64,000 nucleotides of DNA, taken from contig JAOVVO010000069.1 of assembly GCA_028564675.1 (NCBI GenBank), positions 1-64,000 of the forward strand. Reading direction: 5' to 3'. Numbering within the stretch: the stretch's first letter is position 1; every line of letters begins with the position of its first letter. Positions 36,866-50,100 of this stretch are shown here, piece by piece. The notes below the pieces were generated by a model that was not told where the DNA came from, searched no databases, and worked only from the letters and a program-made list of their open reading frames with translations. The stretch is from Onchocerca lupi. Taxonomy: Eukaryota > Nematoda > Chromadorea > Rhabditida > Onchocercidae. Both the position numbers and the translations under genes were made by a program.

Positions 36866-37658
36866 TTATTATTTATATATATATGTGTGTGTATGTGTAC
36901 ATCTATGTATATGCGTACATATATGTATCATAACTATTCTTTCGTAGTATCAGCAATAACTTTATACGACAACAAAACTTTTTCCATTTCTTGACCTTTG
37001 CTATATTATCAATTTGATTTACGAAACGATTGAAATTTGAAAAATATCAAATAGCGAATATAAGATGTAAATGATGCAATATTGTTGCTACCTAGCAATA
37101 GATAGATATGTTTACGAATGAAATATAAATGAAATAACAACTTTCACAATGTGATATTTATACGGGAATATCAAAAAAAGATGATCATTCGAATTGCTGG
37201 CAGGCATCTAAATGTGATTAAAGAAGTTTGGCGCAAAAATAGCAAAAAAATTTTCGCAAAATCTCATTTCAAATAGCATTTGATATAGCGAAAGAAAGTT
37301 TTTTATTTGCTTAGGAGAAATTTATGGTGAAATTTTATGATGAAACATAGAATATAACTTGCAAAGAAATAATTTTTTTTTTTTTTCGATAAATTAATGT
37401 TTATTAAGCAAATTTTCTCGCTCGGAATGCGACATGGAGATATTTTTTCGGACAAAAAAAGATCTTCTTAACTCAACTTTCTTAATTCATTTTTGTTTGA
37501 ATACTGTTGCTTATATTTTTGCTCTTCGGAATCTCTTGTTTGTTATCTTTGCATATTCGGTCAAATAATTTATTTGGTGAAATGAAAAATTAGGAAAAGC
37601 ACAGATTCTGAATTTTTTCAGATATTCTGATGTGTTAGAAAAGTGATATAGTTCAGTG
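36866..37658. other. upstream region of the MADF-BESS gene
   Basis: A short TATATATGTGTGTGTATG tract lies at about 36875-36920. The rest is AT-rich with no other gene recognised. The MADF-BESS promoter should be here. Confidence 0.4.
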
Positions 37659-39285
37659 ATGTCATCGAAGGGTGGTCCAGATTCCACATTCAACGATAAT
37701 TTAATCAGAGAAGTGCGTCTGAATCCAATAATCTATGATTTCACCCATCCTTTATACGGCAATGCAGTCAAAAAACAGGAAACTTGGATTGAAATTGCTG
37801 CTAAACTTAATGAGAAAGGTTGGTTACGAATATTATCCTTTTAATTTGCAAGAAATGCTCAGCAAAAGCAAAAAATTATTGGAATTATTGCTAACTTTAG
37901 TAGAAGCTGTAAAAACTCGCTGGCGTACGTTACGTGACCGATATACGAAGGAACGTCGACGTGTAATGACATCCGGTGTCGGGTCATCCTTCTCCTACTA
38001 TGCTGATCTCTGCTTCTTGGACAACTCTTGCACTGAGAATAGGTTTGACAAATTTCAACTTTCATCATGATTCTTTCATAGCTAAGAAATATCATATTAC
38101 TCAAATATTTGGAATGTTTAAATAGATCTTCAAAATAATCTAACATTTTACTAAGCTTTTCCGAAGTTTTTGAAGGAAATTTTAAAGTATTTTTTTTTTT
38201 CAAATTGTGATATTTCGTTAGATTTAAAGCTTTGATCTTAATGATTGAAATCGATTAAACGATTTCTTTCACAATGATGTAATTCTGTAAAATTTATTTT
38301 GTCTTATTAAAGTAATTGAGTTAAAAAATTTTCATTAATTCAGGATTACACCATCAAAAGCTAGCAGAAGCAGTAATCGTAACAACAATGAGAAGAACGG
38401 TAACAATGCTGCAACTCATTGCGATGTTACGACATCTATGTTTGTAAAACCGGAAATTTTTGAGCAATCTTGCGATACTAGTTATAGCTTCGATAACAGG
38501 TTTTTCATTTCTCCCTCTTTCCATAAACTTTGGGATAAGTTTTATAACAGCTGGAATTAATATTTATGAGATTTAGTTAACATTATGAGTGTGAAAATTA
38601 ATGCTAACAACTGAAAGGAGAAATCATTGTTGATTTGTTTGACAATTTATCATCTAATTATTATTTTACACTTCATGCAAGTTTCCTATACGTCTCAAAA
38701 ATTTGCTATTACGGAAATCTTACGAAAATATTTTCGCAAATTTCATTTTCGAAAAATTTTTTTTGTTCGTTTTATAGCTTCATGCTTAAGATGAAAATAT
38801 TTGTTATATTGCAGCATACACTATTTTCTTTAATTTTTAGGATCGGTGATGATATGTTAATGGAACAAGAAGAAACAGTTCCTTCTTCATCTGGACGAGA
38901 ACGTTCGATGCAAAAAAGGCAGAGGATTCGAAAAGCAAGTCGTAAATCTCCAACACCACCGGTAAGCTCAGCAACAACAACAACAACAGCTGCAACAGAA
39001 TTAGCAGAATTGATGGCACTTGAAAAAATACCAACAAAACGCTGTAGATTGGATCTTTCGCCGGATTCACCATCAGATACGGTTGCACATGCATTAATGC
39101 GTAGCGTTGAAGCGTTGCAGCATTTAGCGGAACGAAAACCCATCTTTAATCATGCAGTCAGTCCTCGTGATGCCGACGAATGTTTCGCCGATTTTGTTTG
39201 TATGTCGTTAAAATCAATTGATAATGGTAGTCGAGTACATGCTCGAATTGCAATTTTGCATGCTTTGGCACAATTTCAGACGTAA
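37659..39285 (+). CDS. MADF-BESS domain DNA-binding protein
   Basis: Four exons join in frame: 37659-37818, 37901-38042, 38344-38499 and 38841-39285 (stop TAA), giving 300 residues. Start ATG 37659 is the first in frame. An N-terminal MADF (Myb/SANT-like) domain spans residues about 11-95: FNDNLIREVRLNPIIYDFTH, then YGNAVKKQETWIEIAAKLNE, then the junction, then VKTRWRTLRDRYTKERRR and YYADLCFLD. A low-complexity Ser/Asn region and a basic stretch (QKRQRIRKASRKSPTPP, a likely nuclear localisation signal) follow. The C-terminus DADECFADFVCMSLKSIDNG...ARIAILHALAQF fits a BESS protein-interaction motif. Family members bind DNA and modulate transcription through BESS contacts. Introns are 82, 301 and 341 bp, all GT-AG. 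The particular paralogue is not identified. Confidence 0.93.
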
Positions 39286-41122
39286 AAAATGAAATCATAG
39301 CCATTTATTTGTATCAGGTAATTGAGTGATTTTCCGAAAATAGTGGACAGAAGATAGGGATAAGATGAAACAGAGAAATATTTTAGAAGGTAAGAATCAG
39401 GAAAGATATTTTCGCAGTTTTTCGGAAATTCACTGAAATTAAATATCGTAAATATCAGTGATTAAGCATTTCAAATATTTATGGCTCGATTTTGCTGCCG
39501 AAATTGTTCATTTTCGACATTCTTTCTTTATTTCTTTGTAAAATCATTAAAAACTAAATTCTATCATATTTACTTCCAAATTGTAATACTTGACTCTACA
39601 TTTTTGCAGGATCTTATTAGATCCTATTTTGCTATTTTTAAAATAATTTTGCTATCATTTCCTGAATTTTTTTGTTCCTTTTTTTTCTATCTAAATAAAA
39701 CGGATATGTTATTACTATTTCTGATAATAGAAGTGTCTTTTGTGTTGATTATACAAAAAATGTGGAAATTTGGATAAATGAAGAGTTTGTTGCAATTTCT
39801 AACAAATCTTACTCTAATGAACTGAACTACTTATTAATTTTGCAATTTGACAAATCTCATTCAATTTTTCTATATTCCAGTAAAGCCATTTGAGACAAGG
39901 AATCAAATGCATTCTGATCTGATTGATCAATGTGCAAGTTATTATTCGTGATGGAAGTTTCTTAGTTTTTTAATCGAAGAAAATCTACTAATTAACAAAC
40001 TTCATTCAAAGTACTTTTGATAAACTTATAAACTATTACAGTAATCATTTTTGTAATGATTAAGAATATCAAATATCATACTTCTTAATCAGATCCCAGT
40101 AACTACCCATTTAATTTCTTGCAAGGCAAAAATCCGCTCCGTATTACGACAAGAATTGAAAGGGATGAATTTCTAAAGAAATCCGAGACAGATACCTTTG
40201 ATCGCTTTCAATAAGAACATTAATTATGAAGTAAAATTAATAAATAGGATAATGAATTTGTTAACACATTTATTCCATTATACATTAAATCTGGATTTAA
40301 CAAAAACATATCTATAAACTCTACAAGGTTTACTTATTGTTGTTGTCATTGTTATTAGCAAATAATTAATATAACTAATATAATTAACATAACAAACAAT
40401 AATTATTATAACAAACAGAAGTAAAAAATGCAGAATGAATGTTGTGATAATACATAGATTATTATTATTTTATCATAAAAATTGCTATGGATTTCCCGGT
40501 ATGTTAAGAATAAATCGATTAGTAGTGCCATGGTTTTCTAAATATATTAATCATTTTTTTTTTTTTGGAAATTGTTTTAAATTCCACATTGAAATTATAT
40601 GATTTCGAATTTAAAATAAAACTTTCAAGTTTAAAATAATTGTTACATGGCATATGACAATATTTATCCAGTAATATTATCAATAATTTCATATTCAAAA
40701 TAATGTATTTCGAACAAGTAAATTGCCTGCTCAAAATATGCATACTTTGAAATGAACTTCTCAAACTGGTAAGTTTTAATATTTTTAAATAATATTCCAG
40801 GAAATTATTTAAAAATCGTCTGAAATCATTGTTATTTTATGATTCCAATGTATATCAACTATCTTCTTGATTCGAATAAAATAAATAGCACTTTTTTGTT
40901 TTCGTACTAAGTGCATTACAAAAAGCCTTCTAAAGTTTCAAAATACGAAAACTTTTTTTCGAAAAAAAATTCTAAAACTTTCAAAAAAATTCGGAAAGTA
41001 TTCAGATTATGAAAATTTTCCTTTTTCGAAAACTGTCATCAATTACATGAAGCAGTTGCATAGATGCATATTTCAGATGCACATAAATGCATACATAACA
41101 AATAATCAGTAAACTTTCGGAA
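39286..41122. other. intergenic between convergent genes
   Basis: The MADF-BESS and bHLH genes converge on this 1.8 kb. Frames at 39481-39777 (+) and 40519-40764 (-) are Phe/Ile-rich without motifs. A GTTATTAGCAAATAATTAATATAACTAATATAATTAACATAACAAAC-like AT repeat lies at 40350-40410. Confidence 0.4.
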
Positions 41123-43018
41123 TCATGAAACTTGATCCGGAATTATTTTTTTGCTACAACAACAATTTCCTTCACAAGTGACACAAATGAATTCTCTAGC
41201 ATTGCTAACATTGCTTGATTCATTCCGATTTTCCTCATTTTCTTTTGCTGTTGATGATGATGATGATGATAATGAAAATGAAAGTGATAATGATTGATTG
41301 CTTTCAGGTGATTCGAATAATGGTGGAATAGCGCGCGGATGAAAAATTGGTGTTGAATGAGATTGCGGTAAGAAATTTGTCGAATTTCGTTCAACTTGGG
41401 ATGAATTTATTTCTGAAATATTTGCTGATGAAGATTGCTTTCTCCCTGAAATCAGACTGATCAAAGTTTTCTTTGTCATTTTCATGATCAAAAATAGAAT
41501 TTAAGTTTCATTTAAATCTCTCGTACGTAAAACTTAGGAAGTCTAATGTCTCAATTGCAAGCATCCTAATTAATTAAAAAATCAGATAGTCAATTTTAAT
41601 GGAAGCAAGTTCGATTTGCATAGCTCGTACGTGGTCGTGTTTAGCGATCAATAATAACATTATTAAAAGATCAGTTGCGCACTGAATTTAATGATTTTGA
41701 AAAAATATGCAAGAAATTGACTGACCTTTGAAATCATTTCCATAAACAGATCGCAGCCAATTCATTGATTTAAAAGATTGATCAAATATTGAAGCAAGTT
41801 TTGCATTGATCGAAGCAACTAATGGTGATGAAATGGAAGGATGATATTGGTTATAGATAAATGATGCAGTGGCTTTCTGTGCTTCCTGAAATCCATCCTT
41901 GAATCCCAAATATGCCATCTTTTCTGCTTCTGGAAATAAACTTGCTTCTCCATTAATAAATGATTTAATTAAATTGACGCAATGAAAATATTGGCCCAAA
42001 AGGTTATTTCTTTTTTTGAAAATTTGATGAAATTTAAGCAGAGTTTGAAACATTTATATTTATTTCAAAGAAAAGCCAAAAAAAAAAAAAAAATTTCATA
42101 TCATCAGAAAAAAAAAAAACAAAAAACGATAAACTTTCGTTATGCCAATACAGCCTTCCATTGTATCAATATAGCCTGTTCAACAAATTACTCGAACAAT
42201 CGACGATATGTGGATCGATTGATCGTAATTTAAAATCATGAAAAAAAAAAAAAAGGAAGAAATTATTGCAAAATATTAACGAAAGCTAAATAATTTTTGC
42301 AAGAAAAAACTCAGATTTTTATTAATAATAGTTGAATTTAGATAAGTGTAGTTCGATGATAACTTTTGATTATTTGTGGATTGGGATGAATTCACAAATA
42401 ATTGCAAGAGAAAATAAAAGATTGAAGAACTTTTCATAAATTTTTTTTTTTTTTTAATTTCCAGATTTTATATAATTATTAACGTTTTATAGATCTACAC
42501 TTTGATATCAAGAAGTTGAATTTTACGTAAAGGTTGAAGCATAATGTCAAGTTGACCAAAATACAATCCTGTAAATATTACGATAATTTCTATATTACAA
42601 TATTACGATAACTTCTATCAAATAATAATTTCAAAATTTTCAAAAAAAAATTCAATTGAAATTCAATAGTAAATATGGAATCAATATTCAAAGTTTTTTA
42701 GATTTCAAATCTACAAAAATGCGCATTTTTCGAAATCGAAATAATTTTCAGCAATTTTTGAAATAATTTCTAATATTCTATGAAAGAGTACCAGAATATT
42801 TTCTCATTTGTAATAATAAAACTATTGCTCAAAGCACTGTCTGTACCTCTTCTTTGATCATTACTAACTGACTGAAGATATTTGATTGTTAAATCTAAAA
42901 TTTCAATTTTTTCCATTTTTGATTCAATTTTCGGTGAGTGTATTAAATGGAACATTTTCAATTGATCCAACGAAGCATTCATTCGAGCTCGTCGACGACG
43001 TTCAATTTCCGCTTTACT
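41123..43018 (-). CDS. Hairy/E(spl)-like bHLH-Orange transcription factor (5' end not found)
   Basis: Three exons join in frame: 43018-42847, 41929-41726 and 41445-41123 (stop TGA), giving 232 residues plus a missing start. The first visible exon carries a bHLH domain: basic region AEIERRRRARMN, helix 1 ASLDQLKMFHLI, a loop, and helix 2 KMEKIEILDLTIKYLQSV. The EKRRRARIN-like basic region and K-x-EK-x-EILDLT helix place it near the HES group. The second exon encodes an Orange-like helical segment (YLGFKDGFQEAQKATASF). The last exon is Ser/Asn-rich with a final Cys cluster (CVTCEGNCCC). The position normally held by the HES proline in the basic region is alanine (SKAEIE), and the protein does not end in WRPW. 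The exon is preceded by a 44-base poly-T (minus strand) ending TTTGCAG. HES proteins are mostly nuclear repressors. The first exon lies somewhere right of 43066. Confidence 0.82.
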
Positions 43019-43020
43019 CT

Positions 43021-43022
<2 letters not shown>

Positions 43023-43066
<44 letters not shown>
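43023..43066. repeat. 44-base poly-A (poly-T on the gene strand)
   Basis: This is the longest homopolymer noted here, lying directly against the 3' splice site of the first recognised bHLH exon, where it forms an extreme polypyrimidine tract. Confidence 0.9.
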
Positions 43067-46000
43067 AAAAAAAGTTAGAGTGATTCAACAATCTTAATTG
43101 ATATTGATTAGAGAAGCTTTCATTTTTAAAATTAAATCATAGTTCATCTTGCGAAAGGTTCAGGCTATGTTCTAAGCCAAATTTTTGGTAAGCCTTTTCA
43201 TCCCATTCGAAATCAAACAAACTTGTTTAGTTTCGAATGTAGAAAATTTTTATAGATTAAGCATTCTCTTCGTTTTGAATTAACATTTCTTTAATGATTT
43301 AAACAAATCCGAATTTTCAATCACACTTAATTGGCCGATTGATGATTTTCTTAATTATTTTTTGAATTTAAAATCAAAATTTTGTTAATTTGCTTTTTTG
43401 AATTTCAAATCTTTCATTCTAAATCTAATCAATGATTTAACCATCTGAAAAATTCCAAACGACTCTTCTAAAAAATTTATTTTGTGTATTTCAATTGTCT
43501 CAATGAAAAAAGATTTCAAAGAAATTGGTAACCTAAATTTTTTCACTGCAGCTGAATTGAATTCATTCATTCATTGAAACCAAATTAACAAATAAATGAA
43601 TTGAATCCAGCTGTAGCAAGAAATTAAATTTGAACAAAAGAAATTTAAAATTAGGGATGGCGAAGATTGCTGAGGTTTTGAAACTTAAATTTATATCTTT
43701 TTTTTTATCGACTATCACAATTTTTTGCTGAAATAAATTGATGAGAAATTTGCAGAAATTAAATAAAAAGAATTTTATCAATTTCTTATCAAATCTTTCC
43801 ATAAAGGTCGGTAGAACTTAGATTTATGCTTTGATTTGTTTGAAATTTTGTTCAGAAAATGATTTTTTTTTTTAAGGATTTGTTTAGAAAATCAGAATTT
43901 TTTTAATAGAAAATCATATACAAGACAATTTTAGAATTAAGCTTATTGATTGTTCAAAAGTATTTTCGGTACACTTGGTTTGACTCCAGCATTTTAATCA
44001 TTCCAAAATTATATTTTAAACATTTCTATGCAGCAAACTGAATATTGAATATTCTTTTACTCCAAATTCAGTCCAAATTTAAATAATTTGATGCTTATAA
44101 GATACCATTTTTAATTAGATAAGCTAAATGATCGTTTAAAAAGTACCAAAAAATTATAATCGCTTGAATTAGTAATTGCCAAATCGCTTGATTTCATTTC
44201 ACCAATTCTAAATATAAAACAGTATTTTAATCAGAGGATTAAATTTTGAATAAAATTATAACTGAAAAAATTATTATCGGTTTATATCGATTTTGCCGTA
44301 CTTATCTTATGAAATCTAAACTTGAACTAATTTTTAAGTAATTTTATTAGTCAATATTGATTGCCATTTAATTATGAAGTAATTTTTGTTCGTAGAAATA
44401 TGTTTATTATTTAACATTAAAATATTTCCATCTAATGATAACAGAATCAGTATCAATTAATCATATAGCTTTACATATTTGATTTTATTCAAAGGTGATT
44501 GAAATTTTATGAAATGTTTCGGTAAACATCCATCAACATGTTTTCCAGCATGAAATTATCTTGATTCTATCTTTTTCAAATAAGGGAAAGATAATGTAAA
44601 TAACACGAATTAATCATTTTGAAATACAAAATACTGGTCATAAATCTTACACATACAATGGAATTTTAATTTTAATCGGAAAAAATTGCCAGTAGCTTAA
44701 ATTTCATACTGTAGATGGTACAAGTTCGATAGATTGGATCTGTTAAATTTAAAAAAGAAAAAATTAAAGGGGAAAAAATTTTAAAAACAGAGCAAAAGAA
44801 AAAATACCGAAAAAATTAGATAAAAATAACAATACTAGATTTCTTACTTGGAATGAATAAGTTAGGTCCGTCGATTTAATTAAAGGGGAGGGAAGCGGTA
44901 TAAGAAAATGATACGATTATCTTTCGGATCGATTTTTAGATTTAAAATAGCAAAAGTTTTTCCCAGACTTCCATAAATGCAACTTAAATATATTATCCGA
45001 TTCACACCTATTATAATTCCTGGAAACAATACCATGTTGACTCGTGAATGATGTTGACATGAGAAACACGAGTTGAATGAGAAAATTTTTGAAGAAAATA
45101 TATTGACTATTATTGGCAAATTTCAGAACGATAAGAGTTATCTTATTTTCTAATTATGATTCCTGAATAAATCAATACAAGTTTTTTTTGCTGTAGGTTT
45201 TTTTTTTTTTTTTTTTTTTTTTGATTTAGGCTCTTTTTTTTAAATGTTTTTTTTGCGTTAGGTTTTTTTTTTTTTTTTTTTTGTCGATATAGGCTCTTTT
45301 CTTTAAATGATTTCTGAATAAACGAGTGTAAATGAATCAGCATAGATTTTTTTTTTTTCTTTTTTAAATTTATTTTATAAAAGAAAAGCCGATAAATCAT
45401 TTCTTTTTTAAGTGAAATTTGATAATAACTTCTTCAATATTGTTGCATTTAGTTTCTCATGCTGTTTTTAGTCAATCAACTAATTTTGATTAGCAAATTA
45501 ATTCTTACCTTTTATTTTATTAATAAAAGTTTACTTTTTTCTTTTTTTTTTTTTTTTTTGCAATTATAGAAATTATATAGAGAAATTTCACATATTTTCA
45601 AACAGCCATCAACATGTTCTCTTTTTGGATAAAAGTCAGCTTTGTACTGTAAGAAACATTATCTATCATCATTTCTCATACAGTAGAACAATTGCTGGAT
45701 AATAAGAAAAAAGAAACTCTCACGCGTCGATGAATTCCTGGAATTATTGAAACCGACAATTATTATTTTTTTGTATGGGAAAAATGGATGATAATTTAAT
45801 CATCTGAGATTGTGATTAAATGACATTTGGTAAAGCGGCAGATATTTATGCTAGACATTTCTTAGATTATATTAAGAAGCAAAATTTGCTTTGATTTTTT
45901 TCTTTTTTTCTTCTTTTCATTTTGAAATTTTGAAATTTTTTCTTTCTGACTTAATTTTCAAAGCAAATTTCTAGTAGTGAAACTTTGAAAAATGTTTGTA

Positions 46001-47104
46001 AAGTTTGAAATTCATTAACATATGCTGCATTATGTAGCTATATATGTTTGATGTTATTCCATTAATAACATTTATTTGATAGATGATAATTTAACAGTAA
46101 AAGTAAAGTAAACAAAAACATAAACAAATAACAAATCAATTAGGAAAACAATGGGATTTTAAAAAAAGCAGTTGAGAACAGTGAGAGAGAAGTGATAAAG
46201 AAAAAAAAAAACAAATGATTATGATGTTATCTGAAATATTATTTATTGCTAATGGCAGTTGTAGACCTGAATAAAGAGAGATTAATATGAAATAATTTAT
46301 ATTGGACAGAAAATGTCGCGTGTACTTTAAAATTTTCATTTCAACCTAAATTTAATCAAAGTAACCTATTTCAGTATTTTTGTCTGTGATCTATGCAACT
46401 ATTCGATTAGTTGATAATTCATTTCCAATATTGATTTCCGGTATTGATTTACCTATAAAAAGTCAAAGTGAATAACAGTAATTTTGCTTTTTCTCCAAGA
46501 AATGAAAAATTATAATGAAAGAAGAACTGGCAGTGCAAGTAACAATGATAGAACAATGGAAATAAGCGAAAGATGCAGAAAAAAAAAACAATGGCAGTGA
46601 TAATCGTGATATCAGTGATATTGATAAAATGATAATGTAATAATTAATAAACATTTAGGTTACCATCCTTGTGAAATAATGTAGTAATTAACAAAACAAA
46701 ATTATGTATAATTAAATGGTGGTATAAATATATCCATACAATTGTGATATATGGGCCCTATTTTATATATATATATCAACATATTCGAAATGTTTTCCCG
46801 AAATTTGCTAATATTTTGTAAAGCTAAAAATAATTGGAAAATAAAATGCTAGAAATGCTGGTATTATGAACATTTTATCATTCCAACTTTTTCTGAGATC
46901 ATTTATAATCGTAGATCGCAATTGATGCGAAAGAGAAAAAAAAAAAAAAAAAACTTCTCATTGTCTTGGGTTAACTATCACAATTTTTAAGTATTATCAT
47001 CAATTTTCAAGTTAGGATAATTGATTTTTGGCACTTTAACTCAACGTCTGGTTCATCTCAGAGCGGAAAGATGCATATGCAATGGGCCGTATTTTTGAAT
47101 TCTG
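43067..47104. other. AT-rich region upstream of bHLH gene
   Basis: This 4 kb should hold the bHLH 5' exon(s) and promoter and the 3' flank of the ADAM gene. No exon could be supported. Poly-T tracts with the repeated context GTTAGGTTTTTTTTT / GTAGGTTTTTTTTTT occur at 45181-45300. Minus-strand frames there (for example 45143-45400) are poly-Lys artefacts. Confidence 0.4.
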
Positions 47105-50100
47105 TTAACATTTCCCACTATTAAATTTGGACACAATATTAGTAACAGAAATGAAGCGTTCATCTTCTTCGCTTAACCCAGTGCTTACTGTATCATCGGA
47201 TTGACAGAGTTGACTTCTGGATTCACTGGATGAGAATGATTCCTCACGTGTAGACAATTTGGTGATCTGTTCCAAATGATGCAATGGTACTGATTTTATG
47301 CTTTTTTTCGTGTTTTTTCGGTCTAAGATTGAGGCAAAAATTAATTATCAGAAATAATCTATGATGTAAATTAAAAAAATCTTTCCATATCTCCTCAATA
47401 TGGTTGCAATAAATGAAGAAATCAAATTTAACGAAGATAATTTTATTTCAACAAATTTAGAACAAAAATACCTTCTACAGGTAAACGTTCTTTCGTAGAT
47501 ACAATCGTTGTATAGTGTATCGATTGTTGTTTCATTTCATCATTATGTGATTCAGGAAGCAATTCGTCATCGTTATCGAAATCTTCATCAAAATCATCGT
47601 CGAATTTTCGTGATATACTATCATAATGATCCGTATAATGTTCTGATGAATGCGAATAATCCACTGTATTAGATCGAATCAGTGATGATAATCTCAAATT
47701 TAATATTTTTAAATTATGCATTCAAAGAAAAAATTGAAATTTATGATTCCAAATTTTTTGTAACATTCCTAAATTATTTGATTTATAAAGTTTCACATTT
47801 CAACTTTAAATCATTTCTTCATATCATCAATGTTGGTAAATTTTTTGGTGAAGCAGAAAAATTGTTCCTGTTCGAAGCAAATCATTACATAATTAGTTAG
47901 AAATAAAAATTTCAAATCATTAAATATAGGAGAATATTGAATCAAATTATTGCAGATATAATTACCATATTGAGATATTACGATAAAGTATTAAATTTTT
48001 AATTATATATTAAAAAAAATATCATTAAAATTATATGGTACTAAAGTTTTTGAAATTAAGTTCTCAAATATCAGAATATGTGTATTACATTTTAATATTG
48101 AATATCGAATTAAAAATTTAGATATCATATATATTGTATTATCGTATGTATACCTTTTCTTTGCAGTATTCGACATTTCATACGTATCATCACTATCCAC
48201 CAAAATCATTTTGAGTGATAAGTTGGGCGGTTTTATTGGTATTGGTGGTGGTTGTTTGAAAGGAGTTGATGGTGCAGTATGAATCGATGATAGTGCTTTA
48301 TCAAGAGTACTTCTGAAATAAATTATTGCTAAGTTTATTTTGTTAGAAATTCAAACCAGATAATGTTACAGTATACCGAGAGGAAAATGATGGAGGAGGT
48401 GGTGGTGGTTGTTTGGGCCGCATTATCGTCGATTTGCGCACAAGACATTCCTTATCACCTGGTGCAATTAATACTGATATGCCATTTGAATCAAGCTGCA
48501 AGAAACAATTGTTAAGCGACTTTTTCGAAGTGATATTCTGTTATTTAAATGTTGAAAGTTTGGAATTTTGAATTTGAGAAAAATTTAGAATTTTTAGGAT
48601 TTCAATAAAAAAAGTATCAATTGAATATGATTTGATTATTTTATGATTAATATACCTTATGGGATATTCCAATCAAATGGTTTTTGGCTACGACGATATT
48701 GTTACCAGCGCGACGTAATGATTTTGCGTAATTACTATCAGCGTAATGCCAAAAATATTTTCTTTTTGGACGAATTATCGATTTGAAATTTGAAAAGAGT
48801 TGTAGAAGATTGCATGAACAATAAGTACCACAATTATAATTTGTTAATTTGTCGCAATATAACCCGAAATATCGTCGAGTAACGCAGATGATAAATATAA
48901 TAATAGTAAGCATGATAATTATCCAACCACAAATGTACTGAAATTGATACCTTATCAGGATTGTTGACAAAGTTTGACACATTCAAATGTTCTTTTTAAT
49001 TATCAAAAATACTATTTGAAGATGGCATTCATAAAAATTAAATATAGCTATATTTCAGAAAAAAGTCTATTCAAGAAATGAAACTATTGAGAAAACGATT
49101 ATTATCTGTTTTTTAATCAATTCGAATGATGATTGATAGTGCAGCATAATTTTTCATATATATTGTAATGCATTTTGTTTTTTTAAAAATATTATTTAAA
49201 AAAAAAAAAGGAAACTTTTTTTTCAAAATCAGAAACACACAATGTAATTTTTTATACTTGAATGAAATTAAATATAAGGAATAGCAGGAAAAGTTTGACC
49301 TATGACTGTACAGGTCATTTAAATTTCGAATAATTTAATAGTCTTATAATGGTTTCACAATGAACTATCTTCTTGTACAGTGACTATTGAAATTTTCCTT
49401 CCAACAGTTTATTTTTAAATTTAAAAAATTATGTTAAATAAAATTACGCGATAAATTTATCTTCTCAGAGATCTTTTTTCAATATCTCTGTTTCTTTTTT
49501 TTCTTTTTTTTTTTTTTATTTTCACAGAGATAGATGTCAAACTTACCATTTGCCAAGTTTTTACAATTTGCAAGCACTCATCAGCACGACAATTCAAATT
49601 GTAGCATAATTTTTGTGAACCGCAATCACATTCCTCCGTACCTTCGATAATTCCGTTACCGCAAAGCGGCAATGATTTTTCAATCGTTTGTTGCGTAAAA
49701 AAAAAGTTGATACTCTTAACATGCTTTAGGCAACGATTTTTCTCCAACATATTGACCATTTGTTGTAGCGTACAATCATGATCGTAACCTCTACATAAAA
49801 TCTCAATTTTGACGTAAATATGCTTAAAAATTCTCCTACTTTAATGATTATCAAAAATAGAAATATGAATAAGTGTGGAAAAATTCTGAAATCGAATAAT
49901 ACAATGATAATGTAAATAATTGTATTCTTCTAATGCATTTAAATTATTAGATGATAATGTTGAAAAAAACAACTTTTTTGACTTAAAAAACGTACGGTAT
50001 TTTAAGACATCCTGAAATAGTGGTACTTCGAATCATTGGACAATAACAGTTTGATACATCGATTGGATTAGTTGTATTACGATGCGGTACGCCAAGAAGA

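Noticed and set aside
38772..39143. 123-codon minus-strand frame
   Set aside because: Antisense of the last MADF-BESS exon.
45143..45400. Lysine-rich minus-strand frame
   Set aside because: Product of poly-T tracts; no coding character.
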